Assembly: GCA_948567375.1 (NCBI GenBank)
Contig: OX419761.1
Span: 55,244,501-55,308,500, forward strand
DNA from: Lunularia cruciata
Taxonomy: Eukaryota > Streptophyta > Marchantiopsida > Lunulariales > Lunulariaceae
DNA length: 64,000 nucleotides
Reading direction: 5' to 3'
The translations under genes were made by a program, and so were the position numbers. Below, piece by piece: positions 43,744 to 54,486 of the stretch. The notes beneath the pieces are model-generated. The model was not told the DNA's origin. It made no database searches and was given only the letters and a program-made list of their open reading frames with translations. How positions within the stretch are numbered: the stretch's first letter is position 1; each line of letters starts with the position of its first letter.

Positions 43744-45974
43744 ATAACTATATAGATGGTCCCAAAGTAGAAGGGAAGAGAGAGAATCCGGCTTGATAGA
43801 CTAAGTCAAATTGGAGACTTGTATTGGGAAGGGAAGTAGGAGATGCAATAGGAGTCACCTTTTATTGGAAGTATGATTCTTTGGAGGAGACTAAAGAGGT
43901 GAATAATACCTTCAATGCCCCTCATACCAAGAATGTGTACAAGGTGGATACCTACAAAGACCCAATAAGGCAAAGTATCAATGAGGCTTTGATTGTAATG
44001 TTAAAGTGAGAGCAGAACCCTACAAGATGAATTAGTAGGTGCAATCATCATCATTCTTTCATCAAATGTTTGTAGGAGAGAAGGTGAACTGGGCAAAGTG
44101 TTTCCACCAGCTGACAAGGCATATGATTTTAAATTAGAGGATGAATATGCCACCACATTACTTTGTACCATTTGCAATACATCTTTATTTGGGGTTGAAC
44201 TTGTGTAACTTAGAGAAGAAGATGGTGATGGTGTCTCATTTCCACCCAGATCTTTGTCAAGAGGTCAATATCAATGAAAGGCATTACATGGTAGTGCATC
44301 AAGAAAGAGATGATCACTTCACCAAGACTAGGTGTGTGAAGATGATGGTGATAACTATTCCAAAGCCAAAGAAGAGAAGTCAACCCATGGATATGGTATC
44401 ACTGGTTCAACAAAGGAAGACTTGGAGATTGAACTTGAGGCACAAGATAGCGATGGTAGACCATTCATCAAGAGCAAAATTGGAAGGAGAGGCAAAGTAC
44501 AATGGCAAGGACTTTGAAGAAGAAGAGCTCAGTTTGAAGAACAAAGAGTCAAGTAGTGAAAGTAAAGGAGAGCCAAAGGTCCAACAATTGGTAGAAGAAG
44601 GAGTTGAGGAGGATGATCAGAAGTTCCATGCGGATATTGAATGCATGGAAGGAAGAGATGTCCAATACCTAGAGTTACCCAAAGTATATATCTTGGAGGA
44701 GCGGGATGAGGAGCCAAGATTGGTATTCCGGAGACCAGCACGATCAAAAAGAAACTTGTAGCCTGCAAGTGCAAGACCAAGCCAAGTTGAGGAAGATGGA
44801 GAAAGCTCGGATGAAATCAACTTGAAGGTAAGGAGATCAAGACTTTGGGGTAAGGCACCTATAGAAGAACTGCCTACCAAAGATGAAGAGGATGAGGAAG
44901 AGTGCAGAGGAGTAAGCTCTTTTTCAAGGATCATTTGTCCTTTACTATTGCTATTGTAGAAGAAGAAGGAGATGCAAAGAGATCATCCGGAGGTGATGGA
45001 TGAGTTGCAAGTAGTGAAGCATTTGAGTGATGAAGTCCTACAATTGAAGGAAAGGCTAACCTGAGGAGAGGAGGAAGCTGAAGTACTTTGGGTTGATGTT
45101 GTTCTTACAAAGAAGAGTCTAGAGAGTTTGCAAGAGAGTTTTAAAAAATGTGGAAGTGTTCTTGAATGACAAGAAGAAGAATTGAAGGAGCAAAAGATGG
45201 CATTCAAGATATTGAAGGTGAAATTCAATGATGCACAACTTGAGGTAATAAACTCCAAGGCCATTGCAATGGTAAGTGAACAAGAGTTGGAGAGATTAAG
45301 ATTGGTTGTAGTAGAGAAGGATAGGGCCTTGCAATAGGAATTGGCAAGTACAGATCAGGAAGAAGAGAGGTTACAGAATTTGATTAAAAGCATAGAAGCT
45401 CATATTGGTTATGAGGCAGAAGAGAAGAAGTTGTTTGCTAGAAGTGAAGCATGGAGAGGAAGGGAAGATGCCTTGGGAGAAATTGGAAGGAGAGAGAACT
45501 TGAGAGGAGTCAATGTTAGAGAAGACATCAGATTCAGTGGAGGAGATTGTCAAGAGAATGAAGGTGACATTAAGCACATATGCCAAAGTAAGGTTGGAGG
45601 AATTGCAACTACATAAATTAAAGTTGCTTGTATAAGAAACTCAAAATAGGAAGGCAAAGGATGGGGATCTGAATAACTTGTTACTTTGTCTTAGGGACCA
45701 AGTAGATAAGAAGATCATTGAGGTAGGAGGCAATGTATGTCTCAAATTAGATTTAGTTAGAACAAAGTTAGATCAGCTTTGCAATATTTTGGAGGAGAAT
45801 GTAGTAAAAAAATGTGAAGTAGTTGAAGTAGGAATGCAGATGAATTTGGGTGAGTTACCTAAGTCAGTTAGAATAGAGAAGGAAGAAGTAGTTAGGCCAA
45901 AGATGACTTTAGTCATAGTTCAAATTCAAGATAGAATAAAATTAGATGAAGATGTAGAAGAAGTAGATGCCTAA
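43744..45974 (+). pseudogene. LTR-encoded coiled-coil protein, B3 copy
   Basis: Diverged version of the B1 LTR protein with the same order: WRLVLGREVGDAIGVTFYWK, NVYKVDTYKDPIRQSI, HYFVPFAIHLYLGLN, MVSHFHPDLCQEVN, a charged linker open from 44,141 to 44,761, the motif IICPLLLLL followed by KKKEMQ, coiled coil (44,940-45,616) and ADVxKK/CLRDQVDKKIIEVGG (45,678-45,974). Large parts share only motif-level similarity with B1. The C-terminal DEVDIGSD motif is represented by DEDVEEVDA. Stops and shifts are frequent, so this copy is dead. Confidence 0.65.
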
Positions 45975-46810
45975 AGTACAAGAGGCGCTTGTAGGTACAT
46001 TGGGTGTAGAAGCCAAATCAAATTAGGAGTAACCATTTTGAGATCTAAAGCGGCAGATTTAAAGTGACAAAGTGTTGATTTGGATCTAAAGATTGGTAGG
46101 AAGCAATTGAAGCGGTTTAGACAATTTAGATAACTATTGAGTGCTCTACCTATTTAAAGCAAACATTCATAGTGTTGTACATTCAATTTTGAAGGTGAGT
46201 AAAGCAAAGTGTTGTAACTTAGTGCTCGTTGTTTTAGCTTAATTTAGAGTATCAATCCTATGTGTGTTTGTGAGTTTGAAGAGAAGTTTGAATTGCAATT
46301 GGAGTGTGTTAGATGTTGGATTTTGCAACTTTGATACTATTTTGTGTGTTTGATCCTAAGTGGTGTGCAATCAATGCAATGCCTTGACAAATTTATGAAG
46401 AATTGTAATGTTGGTAGCATTTTGCATTTGTGAATGCCGTGTGGATTGATGCAAAGCAATTTCAACTAAGGAAGTTGTACCTTTAGTGGAAAGGTGGAAT
46501 GCAATTCCAAGGTGAAGTCACTTTGTAGTGAAGTAGCTACTTCAGATTGATTGAATCATCACAATCAAAATTGATTTGGACAGAAATTGATGAATTGTGA
46601 TTTATGGGTGTTATGATTTGTAACAAGACTGCAAATTGATCATTTTTTACTCTCTTCTAGGTGTGGTTTCTACGCAAGGGATTATAGAAGAAATAAAGAA
46701 GAAATAATTTGGTTATTGTTTACTTCATATTTGACAATTCTTAACGATCTTTGTGGGAAAAAAAATTACTTACTGATTATTGAAAAAGTGATACTTGCTA
46801 GGTTGTCATA
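43744..46810 (+). repeat. B3 LTR (plus strand), 5' part missing
   Basis: Begins inside the LTR gene and ends GCTAGGTTGTCATA at 46,810, with a non-coding 3' part like B1 (about 46,080-46,810), so about 700 bp are missing at the start. It abuts the previous inverted LTR at 43,743 and the next LTR at 46,815. Confidence 0.7.
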
Positions 46811-46814
46811 TATA

Positions 46815-48627
46815 TGATACACACATTTTTCATTTTTTTGTGTTTTCAAAGAAGAATTGTATTGTTGAATCTGAATTGAAGCCAAATGGAGAAAACAAGA
46901 GAAGAATTGTATGTTTGGATCCAATCCAAGGAGTTTGACTTTGCATTAGCAAGCAAAGGACTTGGATTAGACTAGAAGGGTGGTAGACCCAAAGTAAAGA
47001 TACTTTGCATCAAAATAATTGACCTGATATAAAGAAACCTTAACAACTTTTACTCGGGATAATCCAATCAAGAAGGTACATTCAACAAAAATGGCTACTT
47101 TGTGAGGAGGACAAATTTGAGAGTGATAGGAGTAAGGCATGTAGAATGTGTGAGTTTTGATTGAAGATCAACTGAAGAATGACCATGCATTAGAGCACTA
47201 TAAGGTTGAGGCTTCATTGAGGAAGCTTTGAAATGTCAAGGAGATATCTTGTTCCTCTTAAGAGTTGTCCTGTAGGAGTTAGAAACATGAGCCAAGTTGG
47301 GGTTTAACTTGTGAGATACCAGACATTATAGTACAAAAAATTCCAATGAAGTGAAATAGGCAGATTCCATCACTTGTATTGTGGAATCTTGCAATTCAGT
47401 GATCACATACATTTTTGGCCTGGAACTAAAATTTGAGCTTTCTAGGTTTCATGGCAAAAATTGCTGCCAACAATTGTACATATGGTTCTCAAGTAGAGGG
47501 GAAGAGAGGAAATCTGGCTCAATCGATTGAGTTGGACTGGATACTTGTATTGGGGAGGGAAGTTGGAGATGCAAGATGAGAGTCACCTTCTATCCAAAGT
47601 GTGATCCCGTAGGAGGAGATTGAAGAGTTGAATATCTTTGGTGCACCTTGCACCAAGAATGGGTACAAGGTCGACACCTACAAGGATCCAATGAGGCAAA
47701 GTATCATTGGGTCTATAATGGAAATGATGAAGCTAGAGCAAACCACCTACGTAACGAAGCAACAAATGGTTTTCTTTCACAAATCTTTGTAGGAGAGAGG
47801 GTGAATTGGGCAAAGTGTTTCTACCAGCAAACAAGGCAGATGGTTGCAAATTGGAGGATGGGCTTGCCATCCCATTATTTCATACCCTTTGTATTGCATC
47901 TCTATTTGGGTGGTTTGAACCTACTCAACTTTGAGGAGAAATAGAAGATGGTATCTCATTTCCACCCGGATCTTCATTGAGATGCAGATGAAGACAAGCA
48001 ATACTTCATGAGACAGATTTTAGGAGGTAATGAATACTTTTCCAAGACTAGACAGCAAAATATCATGGCAATAACCATCCCCAGGCCAAAGAAACAAAGT
48101 TGGCCCGATGATATGGTGTCCACAAAGCAAAGAAAAATGACTCGGCGATTGAACATGAGGTACAAGATAGTAGTGTTTGATCCTAAATAGAGTGCAATTG
48201 AGGCAATGCCTTGACAAATTTGTGAGGAACTGTAATTTTGGTAGTATTATACATTTGTGAGTGCAGCATTGGATTGTTGCAAAGCAATTTTGACTAAGGA
48301 AGTTGTACCTTTGATGGACGGGTGGAATACAACTCTGAGGCAAAGTCAATTTATGGTGAAATAGCTTTCTTCAAATGACTTAACCATCACAATCAAGTTT
48401 GATTTGGACAAAAATTGATGAATTGTGATTTATGTGTGGTTAATTCATGACAAGATTGTGATTGAGTGCTTGTTACTCTCTTCTGGGTGTGGTTTCTACC
48501 CAAGAGATTAAAGAAGAATTCAAGAACTTATTTGGTTACTCTTTACTTTTTATTTGACCATTCTTGATGGAGTGTCTTTTTTGGAACAAATGATTACTCA
48601 CTAATTACTAAAAAAGTGATACTTGCT
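46815..48627 (+). repeat. B3 LTR (plus strand), internally deleted
   Basis: Starts TGATACACACATTTTTC, four bases after the end of the preceding LTR. LTR gene pieces at 47,400-48,180 (HYFIPFVLHLYLGGLN, MVSHFHPDL) jump at about 48,180 directly to the non-coding 3' part, so the coiled-coil half is deleted. It ends at about 48,627 in GATACTTGCT, where the next bases form an inverse copy. Confidence 0.65.
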
Positions 48628-50155
48628 AAACCCAGCAAGTATCGCTTCTTGACCTATGGTCACCGCATCCTTTGCATACTTGCATCATAAATACCAATTG
48701 GCTTTGTGCTCTTAGATGTTCCTACTCTAGATGTGTATACTTTGGCATTGTTAGAGTGCAACTAAAGTCTTAATTATTACCTATCTCTGTCCATTCTTGT
48801 AGCCTAAAGTCTTGTAATTTCCTTTGTATCTTTCAATAGGTATTTTTGCACCTCAACAACGTGATATCTATACCAACCATCCTAGATATAACAAATGTAG
48901 GACTTTGTCTTGTACACTTACTTAGATTTTATTTTTTTTGTAATCAAGTATAATAATACTCATGCTTATAATCCTAAAAAAATATGATATTTGAGAATCC
49001 AAAGGTATATCTATGTAGTTCTTGAAGAAATATACACTTTTGTAAAATCCTAAGAATTATCATTTGAAGACTCTAAGAGGTGGGTTGTTTCCTTCTAGCA
49101 ATCATTATAAAGATACTTCTTATCATCAATGCAGCTAATGCATTAATTATCTTTTGCAATTTACATTGATATGCAATTTTCTAAATTAGAATAATTCATT
49201 TGAAGCTTACTAGGATATCTTGGATCATGTTATAAAGATGAAATAAATTTTCTAGGTTGAGCTCTCAATCGCATTAGAACTAATTGTTCTTCTTAAAAAT
49301 GTTTGATGGATCCTACGAGGTATTAACGTTTTCTTGATCAAATACTCCTCCAAGTTTCCATGTTGTGCAATTGGTTGGTTTATCTTATGAAATTTGGACA
49401 ATTTCTAATACAATGTCTAAGTTTTTTGTAATAAAAGCATCCCCATTTTGACAATCATTTATTATCAACATTCATAAGCAATTTGTGTTAGATAGCATCA
49501 ATTTCCATGGGAATTGTTTCATAATCCATTATCTCGTGGATAGTAAGCTTGCATGACTTACATGCACACCAGTGCTAAGAGACAAGGGAGTCAAATCTCT
49601 TATAGCCATCTATAGTGTTGTATGTTCAATTATGACTATCTCTATCTTTATCTTTATATGAAGCTTTAAGCCACATATGAAAGAATTTAGGTTTCTCCTT
49701 TATGAATATAACAGCTTGCATGATAGTATTCAAAAATCTAACTATATAGCTATACAAGTCAATCCCATGCTATTGTTGTTACATTGATGAATTGAGTGAG
49801 TGTTCTTTTTATGAATTCTTACCAAAACCAGTTAGGGTTATAAAAATGGATTGTTTGTGCTCCACTTGAAACCTCTATCAAGATTTTCAAAACCTTCTTT
49901 TTTTTCTTATGGTAAATAGAATTTAGTGACCATCACTAAATATATTGGCGACCCAAAAATATTGATTGTATCCAAACAAAAGTTCTATATCATCAATTCT
50001 CTTCCATGATAAATAAATATGATTTACTTCTTCTTTGAATGTTGCAACCCCGTTCTTATGGTTGAGCATATGCTTCTTGGGCTCAAGTGACGTGCTGAAT
50101 TTATTATTGAATCACCTAAACCATAGAATTTTTCTTTGTGTTTGCAATTGCTATC
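48628..50155. other. AT-rich stretch with a decayed retroelement trace
   Basis: No gene recognised. On the minus strand about 49,395-49,440 reads GCFYYKKLRHCIRNCPNF, which looks like a Gag zinc knuckle CX2CX4HX4C of the copia type with its second Cys changed to Tyr. The rest has many stops in all frames. Confidence 0.35.
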
Positions 50156-50523
50156 TGTAATACTCCGAGGAAAAAAGAAGAGAGAAAACACAAATTGCAT
50201 ACTCAAACATTCGATGCCCCAAGGGAGCACCTTCTCTTTATTATATAGACAAAGAGGATCTCCCCCAAGGAAGCTCCACCATAGGATTAGGGACACATAT
50301 AGGTGAAATTTCAGCAAGCTCCACCCTTGGATTACTTACTTGGATGGGTGACATGTCTGGTCTAGGTCCTATCTGGTTGGTCAAACAAGCTTTGACCGGA
50401 GGGAATCTTCTTGTAGGAATCTCAGAATCACGTGAGTAAGGTACCGTTGGAAAGCTCTCGACGAGACAAAGCAGGGGGAAGAGAAAGCTAGCTCCCTGCT
50501 TTGTTGGGAGAGGAAGCTGCACA
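50156..50523 (-). repeat. candidate solo LTR
   Basis: The segment begins TGTGCAGCTTCC and ends ATTACA in the minus direction (TG...CA ends) and contains a strong TATA-like CTATATAATAAAG (about 50,239-50,251) followed by a plausible transcript start. The LTR length of about 370 bp would suit a copia element. I see no target duplication, so the ends are uncertain. Confidence 0.3.
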
Positions 50524-50577
50524 TTTTTTAGGCCTAATTCATCCGTTTAGGCCTCCAAAATTGCCTTCAAAGATTTC

Positions 50578-50884
50578 AGGCATATTTCGGTTCCTACTCT
50601 ATTAGTAGAAATCCTCTTTTGGTGATATCTCTTTCTGATCTGTTTAGTCCATCATGTGTAATATCCTTCCAGATATTACCAAACCAATTCTCACCTTTAA
50701 ATCATATGTCTAGCTATTGGTTCTAAGGTTCTCAAGTCTATTTTGGTTTATGCCCTATTAATAGAAGTACTCTTTTGGTGATATTTCTATCTTATCTATT
50801 TTGACCATCATGTATAACATCATTCTAGATGTTACCAAACTGAATGTCACATCTAGATCATATGGCTAGCTCTTGGTATTACAT
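50578..50884. repeat. two diverged tandem units of about 150-160 bp
   Basis: 50,578-50,737 and 50,738-50,884 share the same order of words: CTATTAGTAGAA / CTATTAATAGAA, CTCTTTTGGTGATAT, CCATCATGT, AGAT-TTACCAAAC, ATCATATG-CTAGCT. Clearly an old duplication. No coding frame. Confidence 0.7.
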
Positions 50885-52014
50885 TATCACTACCAAATAA
50901 AGAGAACACAATAGCTAAATTCTATCTTTGACCATAAATGAGAATTGGAAGCACTAAAAGGTAATACAGAATAAGATAGGGTATACATTTTATTCAAAAA
51001 CTTACATTCAAAACAATGAAGATGATACTATCAAACAGATGCAAAAGTCTAATGATGATGGTTGGTGAGGAAGTACCTAGTTTCTACAAGTAGGTTTCTA
51101 TATAACGCTAATGAAGAAAACCGAAATATGAGAAAATAAACAGGCAGGATAGAGTGATGAGATAAACTAAGAATTACATTAAAAGTTATAATTTATTTTC
51201 TCCATAATTTTCACAAAACCTCTAAGCATAGATAAGTATAGCATCTCTTGAATCCTTATATATATTTTATAATTTTTAGAATTCCAAAATTGAACAATGG
51301 CCTAAAGGTTTAAGTCCAAGGGTATGGTTTTATTTATATTAACATTATCTAATCTTAATTCATCTTGTCCTTATGATTTTACTCTTTTAGTTTTCTTTTC
51401 TAACCTCAATTTAGTTTCTTGTTTGGTTCTAATGTTAATTTAGTTACAAAAATTATATATTTTAATTATAATTATAATTAATAAATTAAATTAAAATTTA
51501 CTATTACATTAATTTTATGCAATGATCATTTAATATATATTATTAATTATTATAATAAATATTTCATTATAACATTTACACACTAAGATTTTAATTTTTC
51601 TTAAAAAATTTAAAAAATTAGATTGAAAAATTAAGAATCTAAAATAAATATATCCTAAATATAAGTTATAATTTAAATTTTAAATATTTTAATGATTTTA
51701 TTTCAATTATAAATAGTAATATATAAGAAATAAGCACTAACATTCATAATTTATGTAATTATTCTTAAGGTTGGATAACAATTCAAGTGATCTAAAAATA
51801 TCTACTACAAATAATTAGTAGTTCGATCTTTTATACAATCTTTTAAATAAAAAATAATTCCAAAGTGAAAACTACACAACACTAGTAAAATAATAAAGTG
51901 CACGAAATTCTCGCTCCACCAAGTTTGCCATCATAGCAATAGCTGGACCCTTAATCAAAAGGAGAGGTGGGTGTTATCTAAATAAGCTTCATTTCGATTG
52001 GATGAAGCCGGTCT
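50885..52014. other. AT-rich intergenic region
   Basis: About 1.1 kb, very A/T-rich from 51,200 to 51,900, no ORF of note and no recognised repeat. Confidence 0.6.
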
Positions 52015-52045
52015 CACATGATCTTACGCCTGGTAAGGTCATGTG
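52015..52045. other. hairpin with 13-bp arms
   Basis: CACATGATCTTAC and GTAAGGTCATGTG pair with one mismatch around the loop GCCTG. Isolated; no T-run follows. Confidence 0.5.
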
Positions 52046-53193
52046 CGCCAAAAAATCGTGACGAAACGAAAAAATCGTGCTACAGTCTGCTATCGAACAA
52101 GGACGCGCAGCCACACATGCGTGCAACATAAGGAGCAGAGAAGATTCAATGCAATACAAAAGATATTCGGAATCTGCTTTATTAGGGAGTTCAATTTGAT
52201 GCCCACATGCACATCCGGAATATTCCATCATGATTGTTCATCAAATTGTGTGTCGGGCAAACCGTTGCTGCCAGCGTGGTTCCAGGGAGACTATGAAACG
52301 AGAGCAGAGAGAGTTTAAGACCGATGAGTGATGAAGTGCGCAGTTTTGTTCTTTAGATGAATTTGAGACCGGATTATACATTAATCTCAGAAAGTATCGA
52401 TATATTAAGGGTGATCCAGTTATCATTTTTCACTGAACTGAGTCTGAGTTTCTACAGATGCGTAAATATTTTTGCATTACTTTTACAACTAAAGCGGACG
52501 ATGCTGAAAAGAGTTTTATGGGTTTATTCTGAAAAGAGTTTTAGAACTAAACCCAAAAAGAAAATTATTATGGACTTGGCAACCTTCTTGGCAATTCATG
52601 AGATAGCAGAACATCTCGAATATTATCTCGAGGGTAAATCTCTCTCAACCTCAGGACACAATAGGTCAAATGTAGGCTTCTGTTTCTGAGTTGCAATTTC
52701 AAACTCACCCATATCCTTCTCCTCTTCCAGGTAATGGAAACCAAGAACCCCTTCCTAAATCGTCCATGGATGCAGAGCCCCGTCTCCCATCACTCAATCC
52801 CAAGCTAGAAAAATCAGCCTCTCACAAACCGAGTGCTGGACATGAAAGCTGCATGTCCAACAGTTTGTATTCCGTTACCAAAAAAATTGTCCCCGCAGCT
52901 CCAGTTCCTCGTCTAGCAACAAGCAACGGATCGGATAGAGCGGTTAAACTGGTAGAGCTTGCCAATGGGTGAGAGGATACAGGGAAGCGGAGGCTGCAAC
53001 GCTAATGCCTGGCAACATATCGTTGCCGTGTTCTGAATTACTCTATACATAGCAGTGTATCTCAATCTCCTGTCATACATCTAAAGAAAAGACAACATAT
53101 TTTGACTACTTGCCTCCAGATTTTGTGATTTGGACGAAACCTTAGAGATATAGAGCTTCGACGACAAGCTACTGACGTTTGTTGGGAGATTTG
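52046..53193 (+). other. region with weak open frames, no recognised gene
   Basis: Plus-strand frames at 52,357-52,689 (110 codons) and 52,691-52,972 (93 codons, Pro/Ser-rich, ending AVKLVELANG) are not similar to anything I know. A polypyrimidine run ending in CTTCCAG at about 52,722-52,732 could be a splice acceptor in front of the second. They may be a fragment of a gene or chance frames. Base composition is less AT-rich than to the left, as around the decarboxylase gene. Confidence 0.25.
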
Positions 53194-53360
53194 ATGATGC
53201 AGTCAATGCTTGTTCGGGTTGTCGGCTAGTTTTCGCAACGATAGTCTCTTCCTGTGTCCCAGGTGTACTTGAATCTCCTCTATGGATGATGCAGTCAATG
53301 CTTGTTCGGCGTGTTGGCTAGTTTTCACGACGATGTCTCATTCTACTTCCCAGGTTCCCA
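53194..53360. repeat. imperfect tandem duplication, 91-bp spacing
   Basis: GATGATGCAGTCAATGCTTG occurs at 53,194 and 53,285; both are followed by TTCGG, GGCTAGTTTTC and CCCAGG with small changes. No coding frame. Confidence 0.75.
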
Positions 53361-54486
53361 GTATGTGCAGTGCTACTTCGCGCTTGATATAAGGAGGTTC
53401 CATTCCTTATATATCTTACCGAGATGAAATTCTGTTATCAGCTCAAGCCCCGGAGTCATTGAGAATTTCTTGAAAAGTTTCGAATCGGATCAAAGCGACA
53501 ATATTCTACGTGGACGGGAGCTGGCAAACCATTTTGGAGAAATTTTAGCCTGAGGAATTGAATCGAATAACTGGCGCAAGGCACTCTGAGTGAGCGCAAC
53601 CCAGACGACTTGTGCAGTTGCGTACTTTCTAATCAAATTGAAAGGCCGTAGTGAAATCTGGTATTTGCTCAGAGATGAGAATAGTGGGAGTACATGATAA
53701 TGCGGTTAAAATTTTAATTTTCTTTTTATAGGTATCACTAATTAAAGTTGGTGGATTGTGGTAAAAGTTACCAGGTTCGGCCTCTTTTCAAGAATTTTAT
53801 AGTTACGAGGTTTTTCTCGAGATATTCATGGTCATTTTATGGTTATGTGATATTCAACTGAGAAGAAGTTGAACTTTTTCCCGATTTTCCCTCTGTTTAT
53901 ACATTTCCATCGCAATTAATTGAACAATGATACAGTTTTCATTTTCATTATTTTTGGGAATTACATTTACCCGATATTCTTGGTTTTGACAATGATATGA
54001 ATGTGCCAGCAATCTTTCGAAAATTCACTTTCAGTGGGATTTCGGGTTACAGCCATGGCCAGGTTGCATAGCATTTGTAAATGGAGACTCTATGATTGCC
54101 AACTTAATTGTTCATCAAGTTGTCTATTGGCAAACTGTTGAAAGTCTGTCGTAATACGTTTTAAAACGTATTACGTAATATGTCAACTGTCGTCTCTACG
54201 TTTTATTGAAAGATTCATGGAGGAATCATCTTACGGTGCCGTTGCTGATATAACCTTGCTTAAGGGTACTAAGTGAGCCAGCCGAGCTCCTGGTTAGCTT
54301 CAGGTATAGAGGAAGCTAGCCCGTAGGGAAAATCGAGAGAATTGATCGGAAATAGCTCCGCTTCTTCGTATCAAAACCATGCCAGCTAGGTTTTCCGGCC
54401 AACTACCAGTCAAATTACATACACTATCTACCTAGGTACTCCAATCTTTTGTCTAACTTTACCACTACCAATTAACTATCACAAAA
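53361..54486. other. 3' flank of the decarboxylase gene
   Basis: No ORF or RNA gene recognised. A segment at 54,106-54,144 (TTGTTCATCAAGTTG...GGCAAACTGTTG) resembles 52,224-52,268. The palindrome at 54,150-54,175 is listed separately. I see no clear AATAAA downstream of the minus-strand stop codon. Confidence 0.5.
54150..54175. other. 26-bp perfect palindrome
   Basis: CGTAATACGTTTT followed by its exact inverse complement, no loop, then TACGTAATA, a second short palindrome. About 310 bp beyond the stop codon of the decarboxylase gene. The ACGT cores resemble bZIP sites; it could also be a cruciform-forming or recombination sequence. Confidence 0.75.
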
